Source: Bradyrhizobium nanningense
GTDB lineage: Bacteria > Pseudomonadota > Alphaproteobacteria > Rhizobiales > Xanthobacteraceae
DNA length: 64,000 nucleotides
Direction of reading: 5' to 3'
Assembly (NCBI RefSeq): GCF_004114535.1
Contig: NZ_LBJC01000079.1
Span: 1-64,000 of the forward strand
Shown: piece after piece, positions 35,070 to 43,389 of the stretch
How positions within the stretch are numbered: the stretch's first letter is position 1
How the letters are laid out: every line of letters starts with the position of its first letter
The notes under the pieces: model-generated
Told to the model about the DNA's origin: nothing
The model's input: the letters and a program-made list of their open reading frames with translations, nothing else
Database searches by the model: none
Made by a program: the position numbers and the translations under genes

Positions 35070-35313
35070 GGGCCGCGCGCCGCTTTGTGTTGGTAAGTCG
35101 TAGCAGCTCGGCCGGGCCGCGAAAGTATCAAAAGATACACAGCCGGCCACGATGCTCCAGAGCCCGTGAGACACCGGCCCCCGAGCATCCGATCGCGCGT
35201 CGCAGCGGCGGCCTCTTGGTTAACGCTCGCTTGCCATTCGGCGAAGCAGCATCTCCGGTCTTGGGGGGACTCCGCTTCGATCTCTCGCGCCAATTGCCGA
35301 GATTTCCCGATTC

Positions 35314-35338
35314 GGAACCGAAGGCCGCGCCGAGGGTT
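35314..35338 (+). promoter_or_regulatory. EcfG-like promoter for the long DUF1236 gene
   Basis: GGAAC (35314-35318), 16 bases, GGTT (35335-35338), 29 bases before ATG 35368. Confidence 0.55.
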
Positions 35339-35367
35339 GATCGGCGTCCACATTTGGGAGGTTTCAG

Positions 35368-36474
35368 ATGAACAAGCGTTTATTCTTGGCCACGACCGCT
35401 GCGGTCGCCATCGCGACTTCGGCGTTCGCGCAGTCTTCTCCGAGCACGTCGAGCTCCAGTCCGTCCGCGACGCAGCGTCAGCAGGATTCCACATCGACGA
35501 CGTCCCCGTCGACACAGACCACGTCGCCCGGATCGTCTTCGGGATCCGCGCAGACCAGTCCTTCGACGAATTCCGCCCAGTCTCCGTCCTCGACCGGTCA
35601 GACGGCCGCGGGCCAGTCGTCCAATTCCGGCAGCGGCACCAACACGACGCAGGCGCCTGCCTCGAACAATTCGACCAACCAGGCTCAGACCAGTCCCTCC
35701 AGCCAGAGCACGACGCCGTCCAACCAGGCGCAGACCAACACCCCTTCGAACACGAACAACCAGACGCAGAGCGCCAACCCGCCGTCCTCGAGCACGAACC
35801 AGGCGCAGTCGCCGTCAGGTAGCGGTTCGACCAACCCGGCCCAGCAGCCGAACAATCAGCAGAACACGGCGGACCGTTCGTCGAACACCAACATGAACGC
35901 GTCGGTGAACATAAACGACCAGCAGCGGACCCGCATCAGCGCGTCGATCTCGCACCTGAACGTGCAGCCGCTCGCCAACGTGAACTTCTCACTTTCGGTG
36001 GGCACCGTCGTCCCGCGCGACGTCCGCCTGCAGCCGCTGCCGGCCGAGGTCGTCGAGATCGTGCCGCAGTACCGCGGTTACAACTTCGTGCTGGTGAAGG
36101 ACGAGATCGTCATCGTCGAACCGTCGACCTACAAGATCGTGACGGTCCTGCCGTACTCCGGCCGGTCGACCGCATCGGCCCCGGCGCGCACCGAGCAGCG
36201 CAAGGTAACGTTCAGCGACCGCGATCGCGAAGTCATTCGCAAGCACGCCAAGGCGCGCCCGGTCGAGCGCGAGAAGCGGGTGACCACCGGCAGCTCGGTT
36301 CGGACCGAGATCCGGACCGGTGAGCGCGTGCCGGAGGGCGTGGAGATCGAGGCGTTCCCTGAAGAGGTCTATCGGGATGCTCCGACCCTTCGCGAGTACC
36401 GGTACATCAACCGGGACAGCCGCACCTACATCGTCGAACCCCACGAACGTCGTGTCATCGAAGAGATCGATTGA
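35368..36474 (+). CDS. Secreted protein: Ser/Thr/Asn/Gln-rich spacer plus two DUF1236 domains
   Basis: 368 residues. Signal MNKRLFLATTAAVAIATSAF. Residues 22-175 are low complexity, built on Ser/Thr/Gln/Asn and SNQAQT-type repeats, likely an extended linker. Residues 182-263 and 280-368 are two DUF1236 domains; VGTVVPRDVRLQPLPAEVVE and GERVPEGVEIEAFPEEVYR mark their central strands. The single-domain relative is at 31049-31390. Location is periplasm or outside; function unknown. ATG 35368 has GGGAGG. A Gly/Tyr-rich secreted protein follows 24 bases later. Confidence 0.82.
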   Translation: MNKRLFLATTAAVAIATSAFAQSSPSTSSSSPSATQRQQDSTSTTSPSTQTTSPGSSSGSAQTSPSTNSAQSPSSTGQTAAGQSSNSGSGTNTTQAPASNNSTNQAQTSPSSQSTTPSNQAQTNTPSNTNNQTQSANPPSSSTNQAQSPSGSGSTNPAQQPNNQQNTADRSSNTNMNASVNINDQQRTRISASISHLNVQPLANVNFSLSVGTVVPRDVRLQPLPAEVVEIVPQYRGYNFVLVKDEIVIVEPSTYKIVTVLPYSGRSTASAPARTEQRKVTFSDRDREVIRKHAKARPVEREKRVTTGSSVRTEIRTGERVPEGVEIEAFPEEVYRDAPTLREYRYINRDSRTYIVEPHERRVIEEID

Positions 36475-36498
36475 TCTCGCAACGTATGGAGAAGAATC

Positions 36499-36816
36499 AT
36501 GAAGACCATTGTGCTGGGAGCGCTCACGGCGACCCTAATGGCGGCATCCGCCAATGCCGCCCCCCTCGCGCCTGCGGCCATCGCGTCGACCGAGCTCGGT
36601 GGCGTTGAGCAGGTCCGGCTCGTCTGTGACGAGTATGGCCGCTGCTACCGGACCCGCGGCCCCCGCTATGTCCAGCGCTACTACGGCGGGGATGACGGTT
36701 ATGTGGTCCGCCGAAGCTACGGCTACTATGGCGGCCCCGGCTACTACGATCGCGGCTACGGCTACTATGGCGGTGGCCCGAGCATCGGTTTCAGCTTCGG
36801 CACCCGAAGCTGGTGA
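36499..36816 (+). CDS. Small secreted Gly/Tyr-rich protein
   Basis: 105 residues. Signal peptide MKTIVLGALTATLMAASANA, then CDEYGRCYRTRGPRYVQRYY and Gly-Tyr repeats (YGYYGGPGYYDRGYGYYGGG) to the end. Such tails are typical of rhizobial surface or matrix-like proteins of unknown role. A perfect hairpin terminator starts 5 bases after its stop, ending the operon with the DUF1236 gene. Confidence 0.75.
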   Translation: MKTIVLGALTATLMAASANAAPLAPAAIASTELGGVEQVRLVCDEYGRCYRTRGPRYVQRYYGGDDGYVVRRSYGYYGGPGYYDRGYGYYGGGPSIGFSFGTRSW

Positions 36817-36821
36817 ATCAA

Positions 36822-36850
36822 GAAGGGGCCGCTCGAAGAGCGGCCCCTTC
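36822..36850 (+). terminator. Hairpin terminator after the Gly/Tyr-rich gene
   Basis: A perfect 13-bp stem (GAAGGGGCCGCTC / GAGCGGCCCCTTC) with a 3-base loop, just after the stop. No long T run follows, so it may be a weak or bidirectional stop. Confidence 0.65.
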
Positions 36851-36879
36851 GACGTCTGCTCCATCTGTGCGGGAATGAG

Positions 36880-37050
36880 ATGTCTGCTGTCGCCAGGCTC
36901 CTGAATCAGAAGGAGCAGTTGCTCGCCAGCCTCGAGACCGATCCGGGTCCGAACGAGCGGGCCGAAATCCAGGCGCTGCTTGCGAAGATCGAGACGGCGC
37001 TAAAGTTGCTCGGCAGCCAAGATTCCGCCGCTGCCGCGGCCGACGAATAG
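36880..37050 (+). CDS. Tiny helical protein
   Basis: 56 residues from ATG 36880, stop TAG 37048. MSAVARLLNQKEQLLASLE then GPNERAEIQALLAKIETAL form two amphipathic helices, a typical small helical-hairpin protein; the end is Ala-rich. Codon use matches local genes. No strong ribosome site is visible and no family is recognised. Confidence 0.5.
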   Translation: MSAVARLLNQKEQLLASLETDPGPNERAEIQALLAKIETALKLLGSQDSAAAAADE

Positions 37051-37278
37051 TGCTCAGCGAGCGGTTTCCGTGAAGCTTTTCCGAAGGACATCCTGCCGGA
37101 GATGAAGGCCCCAGCTCTGGGGGCTATGAGCTGGGGCCCGTACGGGGTTTGCCCCTGGGGCAGGAGCATTGGGAAAACCTGGCACTGGCGCCTTCGTTCC
37201 TGCGTGCGCAGGGAAGTTTAGATCTGCGCGCATCGTCCTTGCTGAGATCGGTGAAAGGTGCGGCCGCGAGTAGAATCG

Positions 37279-37644
37279 CTAAACCGGGGGTGCACCCTTC
37301 ACCTCGCCGAGCTCCTTGACCACTCGCACGATCTCGTCCGGGTGGAAGGGCTTTCTCACGATGCGGCTGCCTAGGACTGGGCGTGGTGGGACGGGCGAGA
37401 AGCCGGTCGCGTAGACAACCGGCAAATGCGGATACTGCTCCCGATAGCGTTCCGCGATCTGCCACCCATCGATCTGTCCGGGTAGCCTGACGTCGGTGAC
37501 TAACACATCCGCGACGCGGCGTTGGCACCAGGCCAGCGCCTCCTCTCCCGTGCTCGCGTGGATCACGTGATAGCCTGCCTCGCGCAAGGCTTCGACGACG
37601 AATTCGCGGATCAGAGGATCGTCTTCGACGAGAAGTATGCTCAC
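37279..37644 (-). CDS. Single-domain response regulator (CheY-like)
   Basis: 121 residues, receiver domain only. Asp8/Asp9 (LLVEDD), phospho-acceptor Asp51 in LVTDVRLPG, Thr in VYATGFS and Lys in RKPFH are all present, so it should accept phosphate. No output domain. Divergent from a HisKA_2-type kinase 158 bases away, its natural partner. It has a strict EcfG promoter. Single-domain regulators with such kinases feed the PhyR general stress pathway in alphaproteobacteria; this role is inference. Confidence 0.88.
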   Translation of the reverse strand: MSILLVEDDPLIREFVVEALREAGYHVIHASTGEEALAWCQRRVADVLVTDVRLPGQIDGWQIAERYREQYPHLPVVYATGFSPVPPRPVLGSRIVRKPFHPDEIVRVVKELGEVKGAPPV

Positions 37645-37684
37645 TGTTGGCTCTCAAGGCGTCGCTTGCGTCATCAACCAGTCG

Positions 37685-37709
37685 AACGGCTTAACAGGTC
37701 TGTCGTTCC
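37685..37709 (-). promoter_or_regulatory. EcfG-type promoter for the response regulator
   Basis: Minus strand: GGAAC (37709-37705), 16-base spacer, CGTT (37688-37685), 40 bases before ATG 37644. Exact consensus. Confidence 0.65.
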
Positions 37710-37766
37710 GGTATCCGATGGAGGCTTGCAGACGGGTCGTTGCTTAGACCTGGAGTACCAAGGCGA

Positions 37767-37792
37767 GGAACGGCTGTCCGGGACAGGTGGTT
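37767..37792 (+). promoter_or_regulatory. EcfG-like promoter for the histidine kinase
   Basis: GGAAC (37767-37771), 17 bases, GGTT (37789-37792). The kinase ATG is only 9 bases after it, so the transcript would be leaderless or the real start lies downstream. Confidence 0.4.
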
Positions 37793-37801
37793 TTACAATT
37801 C

Positions 37802-38751
37802 ATGAACAGGCTCTACCCGCTGGTTCTGGAGCACCGGCTTCCCACTGCCGTCCGGTACGGCATCTCCGCGAGCATCATGCTGGCCTGCGCCGTATTGCAG
37901 ATGGCGATGGAGATGCAGACCGGCTCGCCGGGGTACTTCCTGCTGCTTCCGGGCGTGTTTCTCTCGGGCCTTATCTTCGACCGCGGGTCCGGAATATTCG
38001 CAGCGGTCATAGCCGTCGCCGTCGGCGCCTACGTCAGCTTTGGCGGCAGTAACGGGATAGACTATTTGGCGACCAATGCTCTCTTCGCTATCACTGCGAA
38101 CGGGACGGCCGCCGTCGCGGAATTCCAACGCGCCGAACTGCGCCGGGTAGTCCTGGCGGAAAAGACGAAGGCCTTGATGCTTCAGAAGATGGCTCACCGG
38201 ACCAAGAACAACCTAGCGATACTCGGCAGGATAATCAGGTTGGAGGCGAGGCACGGCGGTCCGGAAGTCGGGGCCGCTCTGGCAGCCACCGCCCGTCGGC
38301 TGCAGGTGATGGCGGAGGTCTACGACCACCTATCCCCTACGCGGGACTCCCGCTCGGTGAACATGCGCTACTTCCTGAACGACGTCGTCGAGAAGGTCTT
38401 CCAATCTTTGGCGCCTTTCGGACCGATCGCGTTCCAGGTGACGTGCGAGGACGTCGACCTTGCCAGCAACCACGCGCTCGCGATCGGCATGATCACGAAC
38501 GAGCTGGTGACGAACTCGATAAGTACGCTTTTCCCGACGACCGACCCGGCCACATAGTGGTCACGTTCTCGAGCGGCAGCGGCATCGAGCTGTCGGTCTC
38601 CGACAATGGCGTGGGCCTGCCTGAGGGAGCAGACCCGGGCGGACTGGGCTCGCGAATCGAGCAGCTACTCGCCCAACAGCTGGAAGGCGAAACTTCCTAC
38701 GAAAGGCTCGATCCTGGCCTCAGGGTTCGGCTGAGGGCGCATCCGCGATAA
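37802..38751 (+). pseudogene. HisKA_2 sensor histidine kinase, frameshifted in the ATP-binding domain
   Basis: Residues 1-105 hold four membrane helices (a DUF4118-like sensor: GSPGYFLLLPGVFLSGLIFD). Residues 128-150 are the HisKA_2 box, KMAHRTKNNLAILGRIIRLE, with His132 as phospho-site. The N box begins NHALAIGMITNELVTNS, then the frame breaks near 38517-38523 and stops at 38557. The next frame continues KYAFPDDRPGHIVVTF and SVSDNGVGLPEG, the G1 box, to 38751. One missing base explains it. It could be a true loss of kinase function or a sequencing error. It is divergent from the response regulator. Confidence 0.75.
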
Positions 38752-38784
38752 CTGCGCGTTCGGCGCTAGAAGGACGGGCCAAGC

Positions 38785-38946
38785 TTGTTTCAGCCCGACG
38801 TGCGCGTCTTGCCGGAGCCGTTCAGCCCCGAGACCGACGAGGCAATCAGTGAGGCCCGGCAGGCCATCAAGCAATCTCGGCAAACACGATGTGAGGCTCC
38901 ACTGCACATCGAATTGAGGGAACTTCACCGTCTACCTGACCAATAA
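38785..38946 (+). CDS. Possible small protein
   Basis: 53 codons from TTG 38785. The sequence RVLPEPFSPETDEAISEA is helical and has coding-like composition with no rare codons, but there is no ribosome site. Could be a remnant of a longer gene. Confidence 0.22.
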   Translation: MFQPDVRVLPEPFSPETDEAISEARQAIKQSRQTRCEAPLHIELRELHRLPDQ

Positions 38947-39065
38947 GGAAAGTAAGGCCGCGTCAGTGGCCACCTCTTCGTGCAACTGAGACAAGCGTCC
39001 GCTTTGGCCCATTGCTGACGTCTTCTCTGGATGTTGACAAGTCCGCTAAGCGGATCAAAACAGGC

Positions 39066-39093
39066 GTCGGCCTTGCCCGAGTTCTTCCATAAC
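39066..39093 (+). repeat. Direct repeat, right copy
   Basis: GTCGGCC, short variable stretch, then CCGAGTTCTTCCATAAC, as at 24276-24303. The 14.8 kb between the copies holds the stress/envelope block. Confidence 0.45.
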
Positions 39094-39600
39094 AACGCAT
39101 ACGCGAATGCTGCTCTTCAAAAATGCTTGACGGCAAGAAGCCCGAGCAGAGCTGTGCGCGTGACGGCGGATACTGCGACCATACTAATTAGGTCTTGCGT
39201 GGCCACCGATAGCATCGATGCCGCGGAGGACGGCAACGAGTTCACTTTTGACTTCTTGCGTTTTGGCCTTTGTGTGTTGTTTTTGTAGGCATTGCCTTCC
39301 CGAGATAACGGGTCAGGCCGCCATGCGGCCCGACCCTGACGCTTCCCTGTCGAGATTCGTCCCCGATCTGCAGCCACCATTGCATGCTCGCGGACGAGAA
39401 AGCTTAAGGGATCTGGTAAACTAACGCAGACCGGAGCTGATGGTTTATGAATTCGCGATGTCTATTGCGCGGAATGGAGAGTCCGACTTTTGCAATCTCG
39501 GTGACTATATCAACCGAGGCATGCTCAAGGTCGCTGCAACCGTGTGCGCCGGTACCGCACGTCCATGGAAGGTCGAGCCAATTTGGGAGGAACTTGTTCG

Positions 39601-40539
39601 ATGGACGAAGTGATCTTGCGCAAATTGGAGGAGCGTCTCGGACCGCTCCATGCGAGACAGCGATTGGGTATCGAGACGGACCACGAGGCACAAATCTTCG
39701 GCCGGGGCCTCCTCTCCTTTCACATTAGGAACTGGTATCCAGTCCATTCTGTCATTCGAAATGCACTTAAGCTGACCGGTCTCTACTGGCGCGGACACCG
39801 AAATACAGGAAGCATTCTCGTTAAGCGCAACGACGCTATGTTCAAGGAGTTGCCACCGCTTTTCGACGGCTTCACCATCCTCCACCTTAGCGACATGCAT
39901 GTGGACATGAATGAAGCTGCCATGCAGCGCCTGATCGAACTCGTCGGCGACATGCGCTACGATCTATGTGTTCTAACCGGCGATTATCGGGGGAAGAACT
40001 TTGGACCGTTCGAGGCAACCTTGAACGGCGTCGCACGAGTGCGAGCGCATCTAAAGGAGCCCGTTTATGGAGTTCTGGGCGACCACGATACCATCCAAAT
40101 GGTTCCAGGGCTGGAAGCCATGGGAATACGCATGCTGCTCAACGAGAGTGAGGCGATTGTGCGCGGCGATCAGCAAATCTATCTAGCCGGGATCGATGAC
40201 GCCCACTGCTTCAAGGCCGACGATATCGAAAAAGCTGCGTTGCAGATTCCGTATGGCGAGTTCTCCATTTTATTGTCACACACACCGGAGATCTATCGTC
40301 AGGCGGCTCATGCCGATTTTAATTTGTTGCTGAGCGGGCATACGCACGGTGGGCAGATCTGTCTGCCAGGATCTATTCCGATCATACTTGATGCAGTCTT
40401 GCCTCGACGGATGGGGGCGGGAGCTTGGCAGTATCACGACATGGCTGGTTACACCTCTGTGGGTGCTGGATCGAGCGTCGTTCCTGTTCGTCTCAACTGT
40501 CCACCAGAAATCACCCTGCACCGCCTTCGTTCGGGCTAA
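39601..40539 (+). CDS. Calcineurin-like metallophosphoesterase, paralogue 1 (altered GNHD)
   Basis: 312 residues. Metal motifs: SDMH (Asp98, His100), GDYRG (Asp128), GDHDT (161-163), SHTPE and GHTHGGQ. The third motif is GDHD; the family standard is GNHD, whose Asn binds the second metal and substrate phosphate. This copy has Asp161 (codon GAC at 40081-40083), which may weaken or shift activity. The N-terminal 85 residues are specific to this pair. Family members of the YkuE/LpxG type cleave lipid or nucleotide phosphodiesters. ATG 39601 has GGGAGGA. A very similar paralogue is at 41323. Confidence 0.85.
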   Translation: MDEVILRKLEERLGPLHARQRLGIETDHEAQIFGRGLLSFHIRNWYPVHSVIRNALKLTGLYWRGHRNTGSILVKRNDAMFKELPPLFDGFTILHLSDMHVDMNEAAMQRLIELVGDMRYDLCVLTGDYRGKNFGPFEATLNGVARVRAHLKEPVYGVLGDHDTIQMVPGLEAMGIRMLLNESEAIVRGDQQIYLAGIDDAHCFKADDIEKAALQIPYGEFSILLSHTPEIYRQAAHADFNLLLSGHTHGGQICLPGSIPIILDAVLPRRMGAGAWQYHDMAGYTSVGAGSSVVPVRLNCPPEITLHRLRSG

Positions 40540-40546
40540 CGGCGGG

Positions 40547-41035
40547 CTAATATGGTTCGTCGCGCAGGTGGGCTCGGAATAGAAAACGAGACAGAATTAG
40601 CGCGCCAATAAAAAAGATTCCGACGCCAAGCGCGATGTCTGCGATCGTCAATGAAAGCGCGTCGCGGCATGCCAGCATCGGAAATAGGGATTCGGGAATC
40701 TGATCGAGCCCGAGTGCCTGGCTGCTCGGCGGATAGTTTAGGCGGCGCTTCAGGAAACTGGAGAACAAATCGCCCGCCATAGCCGCGCCTGCTACGATTG
40801 CACCGATCGTAAGATCCAGACCGATAAGCGAGGCGCTTGCTGTCGTGATGAGGACTGAAATCAAAATACCGCGGATGGTTTTCGATGGCCCAAACAACGG
40901 CCTCCCATCAAAAAATACGGTGCCGGCATCCAGCGGGAAGGAAAAACGTGGGCCAAGAATCTTCTTAGCAACGATCGGTGTGCCGTTCGCCAACGTCATT
41001 AAAACCAATAATTGCAAAATATGCAGAAATTGCAT
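40547..41035 (-). CDS. CarS-like CDP-lipid synthase (CDP-archaeol synthase family)
   Basis: 162 residues with about five membrane helices. LANGTPIVAKKILGPRFSFP, a basic loop around GPSKTIRGI and DLFSSFLKRRL, then DQIPESLFP match the CDP-archaeol synthase family (PF01864), which moves CMP from CTP to a phospholipid-type alcohol phosphate. The bacterial members may make CDP-lipids for minor phospholipids. It sits between two near-identical phosphoesterases and runs against them, an arrangement that suggests a lipid phosphate module (inference). Confidence 0.8.
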   Translation of the reverse strand: MQFLHILQLLVLMTLANGTPIVAKKILGPRFSFPLDAGTVFFDGRPLFGPSKTIRGILISVLITTASASLIGLDLTIGAIVAGAAMAGDLFSSFLKRRLNYPPSSQALGLDQIPESLFPMLACRDALSLTIADIALGVGIFFIGALILSRFLFRAHLRDEPY

Positions 41036-41322
41036 TTTTTCAGCTTAGCTTATAGTTGCACCCGAGGTTAGTTCGATCTTCATTGACCATTGTGGGCGCC
41101 CTCCAGGGGAACGTCTTGCGCCGGTCATCCAAGGCAGCACCGTCGAGCTCATCGATGAAGTCGCCGCCGCTGTGGCTGCGCCGACGCGATCAAATAGCGA
41201 TGCAGTTTGCTGCAGTGCACGAGTTAAATAGCTCAAGCGTGTGAATTAGCCACTGTCGGGTTGACCTTGGCCTCGTGAGAATACGCTATATCTACCCTAA
41301 GGCCGTTCAAAAGGACTAGCTG

Positions 41323-42261
41323 GTGGACGAAGACATCCTGCGCAAACTCGAGATCCGTCTCGGGCCGCTCCATGCCCGGCAGCGATTGGGGATTGAGAGA
41401 GATCACGAAGCTCAGGTATTTGGCCAGGGCCTCACATTTTTTCACCTTGAAAACTCATCTTGGGCCGAGTGGATCATTCGAAATGTTCTGAAGGCAACAG
41501 GGCTCTACTGGCGTGCACGACAGAACGCAGAACGCATTCTCGTCAAACGAAACGAAATGAGGTTCAAGACATTACCGCCCCTCTTTGAGGGCTTCACCAT
41601 TCTCCACGTTAGCGACCTTCACGTGGATATGAATGAAGTTGCCATGAACAAACTCATCGAGCTCGTTGGCAGCATGCAGTACGATGTGTGCGTCCTAACT
41701 GGCGATTATCGGGGGCGGACTGTTGGGCCGTTCCAGCCCGCGCTGGATGGTGTCGCGCGAGTGGCAACTCATCTGAAAAAGCCAATCTATGCGGTGCTCG
41801 GCAACCACGACACGATTCAAATGGTCCCCGGGCTCGAAGCTATGGGTATTCGCGTGCTGCTCAATGAATGCGAAACAATTGTTCGCAATGACCAGCGGAT
41901 CTATCTGGCGGGAATCGACGATGCACATTTCTTCAGAGTGGACAACATCGAAAAGGCCGCTCTCTCAATACCCCGCGGTGAGTTCTCGATCTTGTTGTCT
42001 CACACACCGGAGGTCTATCGTCAGGCTGCGCATGCCAACTTTGATCTGATGCTGAGCGGACACACCCACGGTGGTCAGATTTGTCTCCCCGGCTCCATTC
42101 CCATCAAGCTCGAGGCGGTGCTGCCAAGACGGATGGGAGCTGGGCCTTGGCAGTACAGAGATATGACCGGCTATACTTCCGTTGGTGCGGGCTCGAGCGT
42201 CGTTCCCGTGCGACTCAATTGTCCGCCGGAAATTACCTTGCACAATTTACGCCGCGGCTGA
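41323..42261 (+). CDS. Calcineurin-like metallophosphoesterase, paralogue 2
   Basis: 312 residues from GTG 41323. Same length and almost the same sequence as the copy at 39601, with the standard motifs: SDLH (98-100), GDYRG (128), GNHDT (160-163; Asn161, codon AAC at 41803-41805), SHTPE, GHTHGGQ. It should be the active one. The duplication includes the divergent N-terminal region (RLGPLHARQRLGIE). The start is a GTG with AAAGGA upstream. The two copies flank CarS. Confidence 0.87.
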   Translation: MDEDILRKLEIRLGPLHARQRLGIERDHEAQVFGQGLTFFHLENSSWAEWIIRNVLKATGLYWRARQNAERILVKRNEMRFKTLPPLFEGFTILHVSDLHVDMNEVAMNKLIELVGSMQYDVCVLTGDYRGRTVGPFQPALDGVARVATHLKKPIYAVLGNHDTIQMVPGLEAMGIRVLLNECETIVRNDQRIYLAGIDDAHFFRVDNIEKAALSIPRGEFSILLSHTPEVYRQAAHANFDLMLSGHTHGGQICLPGSIPIKLEAVLPRRMGAGPWQYRDMTGYTSVGAGSSVVPVRLNCPPEITLHNLRRG

Positions 42262-42930
42262 CGCTGCCCCAATACGGTACATCACGTACATGAGCCTGAA
42301 ACAAAAGTCGTGAGGGAAGTGGCTCGCCGACGAAAAATAGCCCAACACCCGAAGCAGCTCTCGCCGAGACGTCCTTCTAAACCGGCCCTATGGAACCGAA
42401 TGGCAGCGTGCTGCCTGACATTTTGTTTCGAAGTCTTTCCTGCTTTCCCACGCTGACGCCGTTTTCGAAACGAAGCGATCGCACAAGTCATGGGCCGATG
42501 TGAGGTTGAATCCTGTGAACAGCTCCTCCACGGCACGAGAGTGCGATGAACTGGGGCGCTGTCATTCAACTCGCAATCTGCCCAATGCATGAGTCTCTTC
42601 TGGCCCGAACGCGAAGCCCAGACCGGCTCTGAAATCGTCTGGTTGTCGCGGTAGACCGGACGTGACCGGCGGCGGTCAGGACGGCGCCCGTTGACCCCGA
42701 GCAGACATGATCGTCCGAATTTGATCCTGCTCAAAACGACCGTTGCGATGTCCCCTACAAAGGCGTTGCACTCATCCCCTGAGTGCGGAGCACCCACCCA
42801 TAGCGACAAAGGGCCGCCGCCCCCACGGCGGCCTTTTTTGTACCGTCACGCCGACGTGACCAAGAAATATATTTCCTACCCTTCGGATTGAGTTCAAAAT
42901 GCATCAAAGGCGTGGATCACGGGGGGTCCA
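42262..42930. other. Gap holding a strong terminator
   Basis: 669 bases. Minus-strand frame 42282-42809 is open but has no recognisable protein. A clear hairpin plus T run ends at 42839, yet no gene directly precedes it on the plus strand, so a small RNA is possible. Confidence 0.4.
42812..42839 (+). terminator. Intrinsic terminator (GC hairpin and T6)
   Basis: Stem GGCCGCCG (42812-42819) with CGGCGGCC (42826-42833), 6-base loop, then TTTTTT. Transcription of the upstream non-coding stretch is implied; the next gene starts at 42931. Confidence 0.75.
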
Positions 42931-43302
42931 ATGCACCGATTTATCGCCAGAGCCAACGTAGATCACTTTATCGGCCTTCTGAACGGCAGTGATCTGACTG
43001 CTGACAAACGAGCGGGTCTTACCAGGCTGCTAATCGCCGAGTTGGATAAGCTCGCGCATGACCTCGAACATCTCGAATTTATCGAGAAAAGAGCGGTTGA
43101 GTGCCGTGAAAGAGTGAACCATGTCAGGGATATGAGGGATAGGCACCCCTTCGGCACAACGGACCGCGAACAAGCGGAGCAGCTGCTTGTAAGCTGCGAA
43201 AACTTGAGGACGGTGCTTGAAGATTTTTGTCATCGCCTGCGCGCGAAAATCAAATCGAGCGGAACAATTTCTACAGGTCCCCGCCGAAACCAGATATACT
43301 GA
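42931..43302 (+). CDS. Hypothetical helical protein
   Basis: 123 residues. Long helices: GLTRLLIAELDKLAHDLEHL and REQAEQLLVSCENLRTVLE, probably a coiled-coil or helical bundle; no motif. Typical of short rhizobial proteins annotated as hypothetical. No strong ribosome site before ATG 42931 (GGGGGG is near). Confidence 0.55.
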   Translation: MHRFIARANVDHFIGLLNGSDLTADKRAGLTRLLIAELDKLAHDLEHLEFIEKRAVECRERVNHVRDMRDRHPFGTTDREQAEQLLVSCENLRTVLEDFCHRLRAKIKSSGTISTGPRRNQIY

Positions 43303-43389
43303 GTTTTATCACCGGCCGAAACTCAGCCCGTAGCGTCGGTGGCTGAGAGACCGATTGCGCTCCCGCCTGCATAAGATAGGGAGCACGCC

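Larger units (their letters stand above)
38752..39600. other. Long gap between the kinase and metallophosphoesterase 1
   Basis: 849 bases. One possible small frame at 38785-38946 (TTG start, 53 codons; VLPEPFSPETDEAISEARQA) is listed separately. The rest has no supported gene. It contains the right copy of the direct repeat (39066-39093) and shows a fall in GC after about 39.0 kb. Confidence 0.4.
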
